This document shows positions 1 through 11,639 of a stretch of DNA of 64,000 bases, piece after piece. A program made the position numbers and the translations under genes. The notes beneath the pieces were generated by a model, which was not told the origin of the DNA, made no database searches, and saw only the letters and a program-made list of their open reading frames with translations. Every line of letters starts with the position of its first letter. The first letter of the stretch is position 1. Source of the DNA: Monodelphis domestica (Eukaryota > Chordata > Mammalia > Didelphimorphia > Didelphidae); assembly GCF_027887165.1 (NCBI RefSeq), contig NC_077227.1, forward strand, positions 544,107,189-544,171,188, read 5' to 3'.

Positions 1-298
1 ACCTAAGGTCCCTCCTAATTTAAAATCTATTATCTTAAAGGAAATTTCATAGACTCATAGAATACTAGAGTAATACAGGACCTATAAAAACATCTTGTCT
101 CACTCCTTTATTTTATAGAGGAAGAAAATGAGATCAGGAAAAATCAAGTAACTTAGGAAAAGTCATATACTTGCCTGTGGCAGAGCCAGAACTATAAAAG
201 GATATCTAACCCCTAGCCATTCCTCTACTATCCTGAGCTGTTTTTACACTAATTATAAATTAAAGAACAGGGTTAAGACATATATATGAGTCCACTTA

Positions 299-340
<42 letters not shown>

Positions 341-3300
341 TAAGTGGACTCTTTTTTATATACAATGACTAGCATTGGTCCCCATTCAATAAAGCACTCA
401 AGAAAGACTGAGATGATGGCTCTTGCATTCAAGATGATGATTCAAAATGACTTAAGTAAAGAAATGGTCCAAAGGAAACAGAATTCATAAGGAGAGGACA
501 GAATATCTGGGAAACAAAAACAAACTGCAACAGTATATGATAAGAAAAGACTGACTATAGGCAAGTATGCAAGAAAAAGATAGAGGAGTCAGAATGAATA
601 ACAAGCTGACCTCGATCAGCCACAAAGTGCTCTACTTTAAAAAGCAAAACTCATAATAGAAGACATATCTTGCAGAAACCATGAAGTAATTGTTCTAGAG
701 TAATCAGCTCTGGTCAGGCTCCTAAAATTTTACATCTCCAATTTTGGGCTCCACAGTTAGATAAGATGGAGGATGTTTGGAGAAGAACTATAAAAAGTGA
801 TTCAAGGTTTTGAAAATCAGACTTATGGGGAGCTAAAGAGGAGGCAAGGGGACAATTCAAAACTAGGATCACAGTGGTGCAATTGAAAGTGCACAAAATT
901 AGAGGCCAGAATATCTATGTCTCAGTTCTTATTCTCCTACTTATCTAGAGAAGGCTTTTAGTCAACCTATTTGGGAGTCTTAGATATGTAATGCAAGAAT
1001 ACAGGACTTAGGATACCTGACTTCAAATCCCAACTCTGTTACTCATCTTTTTGGTGATCTTGTATAAATCACTTAACTATTGCTTTCAGTTAATATATTT
1101 ATTTTCCCCTTATTCTCAGCTCATTATTGTCTTAATACCGAGCACATATGAATCCCCTAATCATTATTGATTAACTAATTGTTCTCTCCCTGGTATTTTT
1201 ATTGGAGGTGTGTTATTCTCAATGGGAGTTACTAAATAGTAGAGTGGATAATGTGGGGAAATTATCTCAACTGTGTTATAAATCAATATTCTAACTAGAG
1301 GCATGGGGATTTAAAAAACCAAGGTACTTAAGATTTTCCTACATGCAATTTACAATTTGAAGACAAAATGTCTAATTATAGATAATTCTTCAAAGAGTGA
1401 TGATATATACAGTACCTGTGAAATATATTGTATGTGATGGTTTCTATATCAGTTTTGAATGTGATTCATTCATCCATTCATCAAGTATTTAATGAATGCA
1501 CATAGTATCAGCACTCTTTTGATGTTGATGTTTAATCCCTGTCTTCAAGAAATTTACAACCTCATTGGAAGTTAAAAGACTATCACCAATAAAAAGTAAA
1601 TAATATCTCAAGGGGAATTTTTACTCTAGGTATTTGTCCATCAATGAAAATTATAGTCTCTCCAAATTATAATAGATAATCAAGTCATCATGATTGTAGA
1701 TTGATAGCTAGGTGATTTTTACAAGTGCAGAGGTACCCAAAAATATGATGGTCAATGTTTTAAGCTGATGAGCTTTTCTCTCAACTGAGTCACTTTGGTC
1801 CAACAATGAAAGAATCACAGTTACTTTGTCAAGACCCTTCATACTCAGAACCCTTTCATTTGTCTTGGGTTTATGAATCAGAGCTAGTGATTCTTTCTTT
1901 ACTATGGATGTCGCACAGTCAATGATATGCTTTGTTAAGTATTAGGTGTGGATATTAAGAGAAATAAATAGTAATGAAATATTTAAGTAGCACTAGAAGA
2001 GATATCACAACATCAAATTTTATAGTATCATTGGGTGATAAGGTTATTATGTGTTATGAGTTCAGCAAAAGTACTGACTTGCTTTACAAAGACTTCAAGA
2101 AGTAGATAGAAATTAGGATTTTAAAGAATAAGAAAAAAGAATGCGTTGAGAATGATAAAGGAATAAAATGGGGGCAAAGGGCAAAAATGGTGGCAATATA
2201 TACAGATATTTAAGGTCAGAGTGTAGGATTGGTCTGGAAAGAGAAAAGGATTCATGTAGGGGATGAATAAGAAATAAAAGTTAAAAAGTCTGACAGAGGG
2301 CCAATGGTAAAGGGCTTTGAGTGCCAGACTAAAGAATTGGGATTTGATACAAAGGGCAATGGAGAAACATAGTAAGCATTTTTATAGAGAATCAAAAGAT
2401 GAAAATAATTTGTTTTGGAATTAAATAATATATAAGATGTACTAGTAGAAAACTATTGTAATTATCTGTATATACTGTATATGCCCTAGATAATTTGGGC
2501 CAACCTTCCTATTTTCCCTCAACAGCAGATTTGAAAGTTGTTTTGGAAAAAAATGAGACTAGTGTCTGATGGGTCAAAAAGCTCCCAAAAAGTTGAGACT
2601 TGATACATAAATTTTAATTTTAAATCTACTACCAATTACAACCTTGGGCCAATCATTTCACCTGTGTTGGTTTCACTTTCCTCAAGAAATAAATGGGTTC
2701 CTTCTCAAATCTTCATGCCATATAATTTCATGCTTCTAGGTAACTATAATTAACACTGTGTTACCAACACAAATGTTGCTAAAGTGTTTTTTTGAAAAGA
2801 AAAAAAAGAAGCAACAACAATGTGAAGCCAAAGAAGAATATGAACCTCTTACAATTTGTTATGATCACTGTATCTTTTCTTGGTTTGAAGGTTAAGAGGC
2901 AGGTGAAACAATTATTATTGTTTAGGGATTAAGGAATGGAAGATTGTTTTATGCACCCAAACCATGAGATCACAAAAACATTATTGCACAGACTTCATTT
3001 TTTTGTTCCAAATCTGTCATTCCTCTGAAGAAAAGAGTATTATTCCAAATAAACAAATAAATCCCAAGGGGAAAAAAAATCATAATGAAGCAAGAGAAAA
3101 TTTTAGTTCACTTTCCATGAATTTGAAGTAATGCAAAGCACTACAAAAACTTGTTCTCTATAGACTAGAATAACCCAAATAAGGTATAAAAGAAAGCAAG
3201 GTAGAATTTTTCAGTTAAAAGGAGTATATAATTAAATTAAATATACATACCTGAACTCAGCCTCAATTCTTGGCATCCTTGAGCCAAAAACAGTGATTAA

Positions 3301-4870
3301 TGACAAATGAAGTGACAATTCCATAGATTCTAAATGAATAAACAGGTCTGTGCTCAGTTCACCTTCTCCAGTTTGCCAATTTTGTCATTCCAGGACTAAA
3401 TGAACTAGTGTTTTTTCACCACTGGTTTGGAAGACCTATGTTGCAGCCTGAGGTTTGCCACTAAGGAGTTAAGGGTCTATGGAACAAATCATTTAACGAC
3501 TCCGTAGGCCTCAATTGTCAGTGCTATTATTAAATCATGACTATTACAGCTGGAAAGGTCATCATTATGTCCAACCCTATCATCTTGCACATCAATAAGC
3601 TAAGGTCAAATGAGATTAGGTTTTTAGCACAAGATCATACAGGTAGTGATAGAGGCAGGTTTTGAACCCAGGTCTTTTAGTAGCTCCAAATCTTTCCTTT
3701 ATACTACATAGAGAACTGAGACAATTATTTGGTCAGTGACTAGAAAGAGCCATGAGGGACATACATGTTATACCTTTGGTCATACTGACTCTCTAATGAC
3801 TGCTAATTGTATGTAATGCCATGGTGCTTTTCACAGAAGAGGTTTTCATTTCTAATTACTTCCTCCATTCTTGTAGGGTAGCTCTGCTGCCCTAAATTTC
3901 CCTTGGAATTTGTCGGATCTGGCACTCTTTTTTTCTTGCCCTAAATTGTCACATTGCAATGCAGTGCTTGGTAACAAGCTTCATTATTCCATGTCCCTTA
4001 AGTGGGAGTTCACTGGGATGAGTCTAGGAACAAAAAGGCTAATGCAAATGAGAAGGATTATGACTTGCAGGGGAAAAAAAAGGAAAGTTAATTTATAAGA
4101 ATTACTGATAAAAAGGGGATTTGGAGTCTAAAAGAGATTGGTAAAATGAGAAAAAACCAGAGTCATTAAATTTGTTGGCTCCCCTTTTGGAAAAAGAGAA
4201 TGAGAAAATGGGATTAGGAATGGATTCTCTCCAGGTTTCTTCTTGCTGTCAGTAAGACACTTCTCATCACCTTTGAGCAAATCTTGAATCCTCTAACCCT
4301 CCTCCAGCTCTCCTCTTTCATCCTATAAAATCTTGCTGGTAATCCTAATTTGAGGAGCCCACAAAATTAGCTCAAGGTTATGATTTTGATTGCCCTAACA
4401 ATAGAGGCATCTGAGGTACAATAAAAGAGAAACTATATTTGAAGTTGGAGAAGATGCAATTGAAAAAGAGTTGTTACTCCCTGCAAGACTTTCGGCAAGT
4501 TGAGTGGACACGAAATTTTCTAATCTTCAAAGATCTGGTTAATCTTTAATGTCCAATCCAATTTTAAATACTACAAATACCTAATGCTAACATTTTGCTC
4601 CTTTTTAAGCACTTCTACTTACAACTGCATCCTTCTAAAGGTCCTAAGATTAAGGTAGAGAAGATAGCATTATCCCCACTGGACAGATAAGAAGTTAAAG
4701 GAATTGCCCATTGTTTTTTTCATGAAAATTGGCAGCATCTGGCATGAAGAGACATGAGTGTGAATAGGAACAATGATATTTAACTAGCTGTGAGACTTTG
4801 GGCTATCTCTTGAGTTCCCAGAGCCTCAGTTTCTTAGTCTTCAAAATTGGGCTAGTAATATTTGTGAGGG
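1..4870. other. AT-rich intergenic DNA with worn MIR-type SINE remnants
   Basis: No gene is supported; the open frames here are short and have no recognisable product. Degenerate plus-oriented MIR-like pieces are visible at about 50-240, 1000-1085, 2620-2730, 3400-3520, 3540-3720 and 4740-4860. They are recognised by the shared 'gggcaagtcacttaa...cctcagtttc' core or by the 'aggaaactgag' type 3' half. At 2130-2460 there is a piece of another dispersed repeat (marker 'ggctttgagtgccagactaa') that is also present near 9.7-10.05 kb. The remainder is unassigned. Confidence 0.6.
288..351. repeat. 64-bp perfect palindrome with a (TA)17 core
   Basis: A 15-nt arm (288-302, starting gagtccacttact) is followed by 34 bp of alternating TA (303-336) and then the exact reverse complement of the arm (337-351). 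The whole 64 bp is self-complementary and could form a hairpin or cruciform. The bases just outside do not pair, so the boundary is sharp. No direct repeat flanks it clearly. Confidence 0.9.
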
Positions 4871-4875
4871 GCTGG

Positions 4876-5082
4876 TTCCAGAGTCTGAAAGACTCATCTG
4901 GCCCCAGGCAATTACTAGGACCCTGGGCAAGTTACTTAACCTTATTTGTCTCAGTTTCCTCATCTATAAAATAAGCTGGAGTAGGAAATGGCAAACCACT
5001 CCATTGCTTCTGCAAAAAAAACAAAAAAACAAATGAGATCACATAGAGTTGGACACAACTGAAAAGACTGAACAACAACAAT
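4876..5082 (+). mobile_element. tRNA-derived marsupial SINE, sense
   Basis: Contains the conserved core (gggcaagttacttaacc, cctcagtttcctcatctat-like) followed by 'ggcaaaccactcca'. It ends with the family tail in which a 'gagttggacacaactgaaaa' segment precedes an ACAACAACAA stretch. The 5' promoter half is truncated. The family name (WSINE1/MAR1-like) is from memory and uncertain. Confidence 0.75.
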
Positions 5083-5429
5083 ATATTTGTGAAGTCTACC
5101 CCATAGGAGTCTTGAGATGGATTAACCTTAAATCATAATAGGAATATGAAGTTTTATTACTGCTGCAGTAATGATTATGATTATTATTACGAAGTGATTT
5201 ACCCAAGAGTGAATAGGAAGTTATTATTATTATTCATTATAATTAAGGGACTTAATTCAAAATCAAATAATGAGTTAACAATGACAGAACATGGATAAGA
5301 ACTCTGGCTTACTAACCTCCAACGTAGTTAGTATACTTTCTACTAATTAAAATTATGTTTTCTGTATTCTGTAGCCATTTGTAGCAGAATGACTGTGACA
5401 TGTGGAATCAGTGAAGTTATGAAAGGTGG

Positions 5430-5720
5430 CGTGGTAGAGTAGATGGCACACAGGGTGTGTAGTAAGGAAGATCTCCAACATTTACTGGCTCTATAAATTT
5501 TGGCAAGTTATTGAACTCTGGGCTTTGGCCTCCTGGGTGATAAAATAAAGCTATTAGACTTAGTGACTTCAAAGGTCTCTATAAACTCAAAATCTATGAT
5601 CCTGAAGTCAGAGTTCCAGTTCTGCCTCTGATGCTTATTATTTCCTTGACCACTGGTCTTTAACTGGGAGAAAGGGATGATACCAATAATACAATAAATT
5701 GTTAGACTCAAATAAGATCA
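5430..5720 (+). mobile_element. MIR-like SINE remnants, sense
   Basis: Diverged MIR-type sequence: 'ggcaagttattgaactctggg', 'cctcctgggtgataaaataa' and 'tctatgatcctgaagtcagagttcc' fit the MIR core and 3' region. A second truncated piece appears to follow. No coding potential is claimed. Confidence 0.5.
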
Positions 5721-5802
5721 TGAACTTAAAATACTTGGCAAATTTCAAAGCTTCTCTTTAACATTTTATTAACCTTTTTTTTCTTTTTGGAACTGATGGC
5801 TC

Positions 5803-5940
5803 ATGAATAGGAACAAAGGAGAGATAGAGTCAGAGATGACAGAAATTTAAGAACAAAAGGAAGTTTTAAAACCCATAAAATCCTATATACACTAGTTATT
5901 CTCCTTCATCTCTGACTCTATCTCTCCTTTGTATGAATAG
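5803..5940. repeat. 27-nt-stem inverted repeat between 8-bp direct repeats
   Basis: Left arm 5813-5839 begins acaaaggagagatag. Right arm 5906-5932 is its exact reverse complement. The 66-bp loop (5840-5905) is AT-rich. The direct repeat 'atgaatag' lies at 5803-5810 and again at 5933-5940, with two extra bases (ga) between the left copy and the arm. An 8-bp duplication around terminal inverted repeats is what hAT-type transposons and their MITEs leave, but the arm ends do not match a hAT terminus I know. A fold-back made by template switching is the alternative. Confidence 0.8.
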
Positions 5941-6359
5941 TACTGATGTCTCCCAATTTATTTTTCCTCATGAGAGGTTTTAGGTCTCTGGGAAATATGA
6001 AGAACCCTGCCCCCCAACAACATGGAGTGCTTAAATGGGAGAAAATCTTACAAAGGTTCGATTTCTGTGCACTTACATTGACCCTTTGACAGGTTTTCAA
6101 TTTCATTATGGTCGATATTCCCTTAATTCATCCAGGTCACTATCCATTCTCACCTTCCCATCTTAAGCACTCCATGTTGTTATCTAAATCACCTTGTATG
6201 ACTTCTAACATATTATGGACCCACTGATTTTTTTCTGTCTCCTCAATTAGTACCCACTCTTATAACAAAGAAAATTTTGAGTAAAATTTAATCAATAAAG
6301 TAATCATTTCTGATAACATATATAATACTGTACACTGTAATTTCTCAATTCTCTATCAT

Positions 6360-7200
6360 AAGATATATGGTTCCTCTTGTTTTCCCTGGGACAAAAATTA
6401 TTCATTACGATTCAAGTAAGTATGACATCATTTTATTATTGCTTTTTCTTATATTATTGGAAACATTGTTTAAATTGTTTGTTGTTTTTTGGGTTTTTTT
6501 ATTGGTTTATTTAAGTCCTCAAATGTTTCTTCAATTTTTCCTATTTATCATTTCTTATGACACAATAGCATTCTATTTCATTCACATAATAGTTTGTTAA
6601 GCCATTTTGCAATTAATAGAAACTTATTAACTTTATTATCCTTTTTTGCTTAGTGAAACTACATTATTATAAATACTTTTGATATATATGTTGGATTATG
6701 TTTATTGACTTCATTTGGAGTAGATGCCTGATAGTGTGCTGGCTAGGTCAAAGGATATAAACATTTTAGTGACTTTTCCTACATAACTCTAAATTGTTTA
6801 TCAGAATAATTGGGATGGTTCCATGCTCTAAAAAATGTATATTAGTATGATGCTCGACCTCAGCCTCTCCAACATCAACCACAGTTATATTTTTTTCATC
6901 TTTATCAATTTGATGGATATGAAATAAACATCAGTATTGTTTTCATTACCATTTCTCTTATTATTAGTTATTTAGAGGATTTTAGTTTGGTTATTGATAG
7001 CTTACATTTCTTTTTTTTTAATGTTTGTTTGATATATAAACATTTATTAAGTGACTTCTACAAACCAGGCACTATACCAAGTGCTCATATCTTTTGACAA
7101 TTTGTCTACTGAAGTATGGGTCTAAGTTTTACACACTTATGCCAGTTCTTAAATATCTAACATATTTGAAATTTATTAGACATATTTGATATCAAGTTGG
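6360..7200 (-). mobile_element. Old antisense LINE-1 ORF2 3' fragment, interrupted
   Basis: Read on the minus strand this matches the C-terminal end of L1 ORF2, the same region as in the long L1s of this window. Plus-strand markers are 'aatagtttgttaagccattttg', 'ggctaggtcaaaggatat' and 'cctctccaacatc'. It is much more diverged than the other copies, with no open frame left. About 7010-7090 looks like a short L2/MIR-type insertion ('aacatttattaagtgacttct'). Confidence 0.55.
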
Positions 7201-7234
7201 GTTTTTTTTTCCCCATCAGCAGTCTTCAAGTCTC

Positions 7235-8500
7235 TCTCATAAATCATAGATCTAGAAGGGATCTTGGAGGTCAAAGTTCAGACTTTTCATTTTAGTTGAG
7301 AAAACAAGACCAGAGAGAGATAAGTGACTTGTCCAAAGTTGCACTGTAAGGTAATAGATCATCAACCAGATTTAAACTCAAATCATTTGATTCAAAATCT
7401 GATCTGATGAATATCAATGTAATGAAATTTGGAAAGCATTTTTTCCTTTCTGCAATTCATTCCTTACTTTATTTATCTGCTATTGTTTATTTATGCTTGG
7501 TAGCTTATTGTCCATTTTCCCTAGTGTGAAGGAAGACTGAGAAACACTACGATATATATAATGGATAGTGAATTTTTCTGTTTCATAGTTAAGAAAAACT
7601 TTGTTGAAGTCCTACTTTAGAAATATGTCTATGTCATTCACAACAAGTAACTTAATCTTTTAGTATTTTTGGCAACTTTCAAAGTCTATTAAAAATAATC
7701 TAACAACTTCTCTCTCTCCACCTCCCTGACTTAGGAAGAAAAACCATATCAAAACTTTGTAATAAATATATATAATGAAGCAATATTGTGACTGGACAGT
7801 TGATTTTCATTCTTACATTGAGGAAATCATGCTGCCTCAGAAAAAGAAAGGAAGAGAGGAGGGGAAGTGAGAGGAAGAAAAAGGCACAAAAAAATTCTTA
7901 AGACTAGAATATTAACCCTGCTTTTTGTCACTCACTAACTAGCTATAAGATTTTGGGCAAGTCACTTAAGCTTTCTAAGCCCTGGTTTTCTCGCCTATAA
8001 ATGGAAGATAATCATCTTTGCTCCATCGAGCTCATTGAATTATATTCTTTATTATATTCCCCCAGATGGTTAATAAATGTTCATAGAATTGAAGTGAATT
8101 GAACAAAATAGTAAATGCAAAGAATTTTACAACTACAAATCCATTGTTTCTATTTTCAACTTCATTTTTATGTTCATACTATTTACAAAGTATTATGGTA
8201 GGCTCTGGGGGAAATTTTTTTAAAAATTACTAACTGGTATCTATCCTTATGGAGCTTATAATCTAGGAGGGGATGGAATACATATTTGTTCACATGCAAC
8301 AAAATATACACAAACTACACTACAGAATAAAATATAGGGTTGTGGATTTAGAGTTGGAAGAGGTTTTATAGTTCATTTACTCTGATACCTTCATTTTAAA
8401 GAAGATGAAAATAAAGCCTAGAAATGGGAAGAGATGTTCAACATAACAGAAGCCAGATTTCAAATCCAGTTCATCTGACTCAAAAATCTGGGACTCTTTG
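7235..8500 (+). mobile_element. Cluster of MIR-like SINE remnants
   Basis: Three separated sense copies are visible: about 7235-7400 ('catagatctagaagggatcttggagg'-type 5' half with 'gagaaaacaagacc'), about 7905-8110 ('ttgggcaagtcacttaag') and about 8340-8500. About 8170-8290 resembles another old dispersed repeat ('ggagcttataatctaggagggg'). The sequence between them (about 7400-7900) is unassigned. Confidence 0.5.
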
Positions 8501-8508
8501 GCCCACTG

Positions 8509-9070
8509 TGAGAGAGACAAACCCAGAGACTTTTGGAAATGGAAAAGCCTAGAGAGACTGAAAAGATTCCATGAGCAGTAGGAGGGATGGGCTGAGAAGG
8601 TATGGGACCTTGGGAAAGGGAACAACCCAGAAGGAGTCATTTAGTCTGCTCTCTCTTGACTTGAGGCTTCTTGAGGAGAGGGTCAAGATCTGATTGGATT
8701 CTGATCCAAGAAATCTTTCCTTCCCTGAAGCTGATCATAATCATCCCAAACCAGTGAATGGACAGAGAATTGGAGAGAAAAGAAGTCCACAAAAAAGATT
8801 TATCCCAATCTCCCTTTACCCTGAATTTGGGGACACCTGCTGTGTGGACCAAAAGCCAGGGTTAGACACTGAACCTCTCAGGAGCTCCGGCCACCAAACC
8901 TGGGTTACCTAATTTTGGGGGAAAGAGTTTAGATAGCTAGGGATCTCCTTTTCCCTCTTCCCTCCTGACCCCAATCTACCAGCCATTCGACCTTATCCTT
9001 CATCCCTGTTGTTTAGAATAAACTTGTTAACAAACTTAACTGACTCAAGACTGAGGGGAGGGCAGTTACA
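8509..9070 (+). mobile_element. Candidate solo LTR (562 bp), sense
   Basis: The segment starts TGAGAGAGAC and ends GGCAGTTACA, so it has TG...CA ends. It is flanked by the 4-bp direct repeat 'actg' (8505-8508 and 9071-9074). It has a 3'-located 'agaataaacttg' that could serve as a polyadenylation signal, and its composition differs from the MIR remnants around it. No internal retroviral sequence is visible. The 4-bp flank is short enough to be chance, so the call is tentative. Confidence 0.4.
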
Positions 9071-9276
9071 ACTGAGGGGGGAGAGAGAAGTGATCTGTCT
9101 CCACAGATTAAAGAAGCTTGTTATTTAGAAAGAGCCAAACAGTGGGGGAGTGAATAGGCAGGCTTAGTGAGGAGCCATAACTAAAGAGGACTGGAAAGGG
9201 GAAACAACAGACTCACCCTCCTTCTGCCTCTTGGTCCAAAACCAGCATCAACTCCTCCTCCCTTTGTTCAGGCCTT

Positions 9277-9675
9277 TGTAAGAATTGAAATAATATTTCT
9301 ACCCAGATATATATTTTATAAAGTTTATTAGAAAGGGTAGACCATCATTCCTATAAGTAACCTAACCACATGGTCCCTAGCCGGTCAGTCTCTTCCTCCT
9401 TCCCTCTCACCTGCCTGCTCTGTTTCTGACTTCTTCCTTCTTCCTTCTCTTCTCGATTCTATCCCCTATCAAGACCCAAAGCCTTGACTTTTATTGAGGT
9501 ACAGCATGTAGAGTGATGCAAACCTGGCGCAACTGTGTTATGTCAGGAATGTTTGATGGAGTCGGTCAAGCTACTCAGGAGGGGGAGGGAATGAACTTCC
9601 TTGACACACCTTGAGGGAGGGAAGACTCCATTCTCTCCCTCTCCTCTCTCCCCACAGAAAAACCCCTTTATTACA
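9277..9675 (-). mobile_element. Candidate solo LTR (399 bp), antisense
   Basis: Read on the minus strand it begins TGTAATAAAGG and ends TTCTTACA, giving near-mirrored TG...CA ends typical of an LTR. Two AATAAA-type signals are present in that orientation. No matching target duplication was found, and no primer-binding-site-like sequence adjoins it. It lies only about 200 bp from the other LTR candidate, on the opposite strand. It may be a different repeat class. Confidence 0.35.
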
Positions 9676-10058
9676 CCACCATCTGACCTCTCCTAAATAA
9701 GAACATGCTCTATGAGATCAGAGAAGGGTATGGTCCCTTCTACCTGAGTAGTCAAGACAAACTTCACTGAATATTTGAGCAAAGTTTTAAAGAAATTATT
9801 ATGAGGAAATCATCGTAGTAAAGAAGTGACTTGTGCCAGGGAAGTGAGGGCCATTCTACTCAGAATGAGGTAAGTGCCTATTAAGAAAACAAGTATGAAA
9901 TAAGGTTTAAAAGGTACAGAAGCTCCAGGTCATGCAGACTAAGTCCAGTGATTTTTTTATATAGGACCTTAAATCCCAGGCTATGGAATCTGGATATTAT
10001 TAAGATGATGAGGTATCCCTGGATGCTTTTGAGAGAGGAGGAGCGTGATCATTTGTTT
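9676..10058 (+). other. Unassigned old dispersed repeat
   Basis: The sequence contains 'ccttaaatcccaggctatgg' and 'ctggatgcttttgagagagg', similar to the piece at 2130-2460. This suggests two copies of one old interspersed family. I cannot name the family. No gene is seen. Confidence 0.35.
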
Positions 10059-10059
10059 C

Positions 10060-10198
10060 AGTGGGAAACATGGATTTGGAATCAGAAGATTGGGGCTCAT
10101 ATATTGTCTGTTTGTGACCTTGGACAGGGCCTAGGATTCTTCATCTATAAAACAACTGGACCAAGTGACCTCTAATATGCTTATCAACAACTATGATT

Positions 10199-10264
<66 letters not shown>

Positions 10265-10440
10265 GTGACTGCTCTGGCATTCTTGTGAAAGGTCCTGGCT
10301 CTGACTTTTACCTTAGACAAGATCCTTTACCAACCTGAGCCTTAGTTTATCTATCTGTAAATTTAGGAAGTTGAACTAAATGGTCTTTGAGATCCCTTCC
10401 AACTTTAGGTCTCTGATCCTGTGAATGATAGCAGGGGAAG
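10060..10440 (+). mobile_element. Two sense MIR copies flanking a TA microsatellite
   Basis: About 10060-10200 carries 'catggatttggaatcagaag' and 'cttcatctataaaac'. About 10264-10440 carries 'ctggctctgacttttacc', 'gagccttagtttatc' and 'gatcccttccaac'. These are the expected MIR order, and each copy is diverged. Confidence 0.55.
10202..10262. repeat. (TA)30 microsatellite
   Basis: About 61 bp of uninterrupted alternating AT between two MIR remnants. Likely length-polymorphic. Confidence 0.95.
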
Positions 10441-10679
10441 GATAAATGATCAGTTAGGAAGAAAAGAAGTTTTGCTGGAATGTAGCTTGGGTACCATAGG
10501 GCACAATGAGAGGGGTTTTAAGTACTATTACTTTATTTATTCAATATATCTGTGAATTCACTGGCAACATATCTCCTGAAACAATGCAGAGCTCAGTCCC
10601 TTTGTGGATCAGTAGATAGTCTTAATGAGTTGTCACAAAAAAAGTAAAAACTAAATGCCATTACCTGGTGGCAAGAATC

Positions 10680-10887
10680 TAAAAAACAAAACAAAAAAAA
10701 AACACCCTTACCTTCAATCAATCTGTGTATTGGTTCCAAGGCATAAGAGTGGTAAAAGCTAGGCAATGGGGGTCAAGTGACTTGCCCAGAGTCACACAGA
10801 TAGGAAGTGGCTGAGGCCAGATTTGAACCTAGGACCTCCTGTCTCTAGGCCTGGTTCTCAATCCACTGAGCTACCCAGCTGCCCCCC
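10680..10887 (-). mobile_element. Full-length tRNA-derived SINE, antisense
   Basis: Read on the minus strand it starts with 'gggggcagctgggtagctca' and has 'ggttcaaatctggcctcagc' (B-box-like) near the start. It then has the 'gtgactctgggcaagtcactt' core and ends in an A-rich tail (10680-10705). It is comparatively well preserved and differs in its 3' part from the ACAACAAC-tailed SINEs elsewhere in the window, so it is a second subfamily. Confidence 0.8.
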
Positions 10888-11384
10888 TAGTGACCAGAGT
10901 CTTGTGGAAAGCCTCTCCCATCTCTGCTAGCTTTATTTTTGGTAAAAAAAAAAAACAAAACAAAACATGGTGCATCATGAGGCCCAGATTTTAAGCTTTC
11001 TCAGCCTGTAGTTGTACCATACAGAACCTGTGTTCCATTGGCATAAACTTATATTATCCATCACTAGTTCTGTTCCATAATTTAGTAGAGATAATTCTCA
11101 TTAATTAGAATTATTATCAATGATTATTCACTGATTATTGAATATTCATTATTTATAATGATTATAATTTCCTCTACTACTAACAGTGCAAGTAATACCA
11201 TTTCTCTGATAATGGTTGTAGTTTTCACCCTCAGAAATTTACTATGAAACTAATATTCACTTCTCAGGGAATTTCTATATTTAACAAATGGTGATAACAG
11301 TTCCTTTTTTCACTTTGTGACTAGAGAAATCAGTTAGAAAATCTAGATTTGAAGTCTGGATCCAATACTAAATGGGGGATGTAG

Positions 11385-11617
11385 GTAGTAAATTGAATAG
11401 ACCTCTGGGTCTGGAATCAAGAACATTCATCTTCCTGAGTTCAAATCTAGTCTCAGATACTAGATATGTGATCCTGAGCAAGTTACTTAAGCCTATTTGC
11501 CTCAGTTTCCCCATCTGTAAAATGAGTTGGAGAAGGAAATGGAAAACTCTCCAGTGTCTGCCAACAAAACCCTAAATGGGGTCACACTCAACTATGACTG
11601 AAATGACTGAACAACAA
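11385..11617 (+). mobile_element. tRNA-derived SINE, sense, ACAAC-tailed
   Basis: Contains 'gagttcaaatctagtctcag', 'cctcagtttccccatctgta', 'gagttggagaaggaaatgg' and the end 'gactgaacaacaac'. Nearly full length, moderately diverged. Confidence 0.8.
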
Positions 11618-11639
11618 CTACCAATACTTAATAATTATA

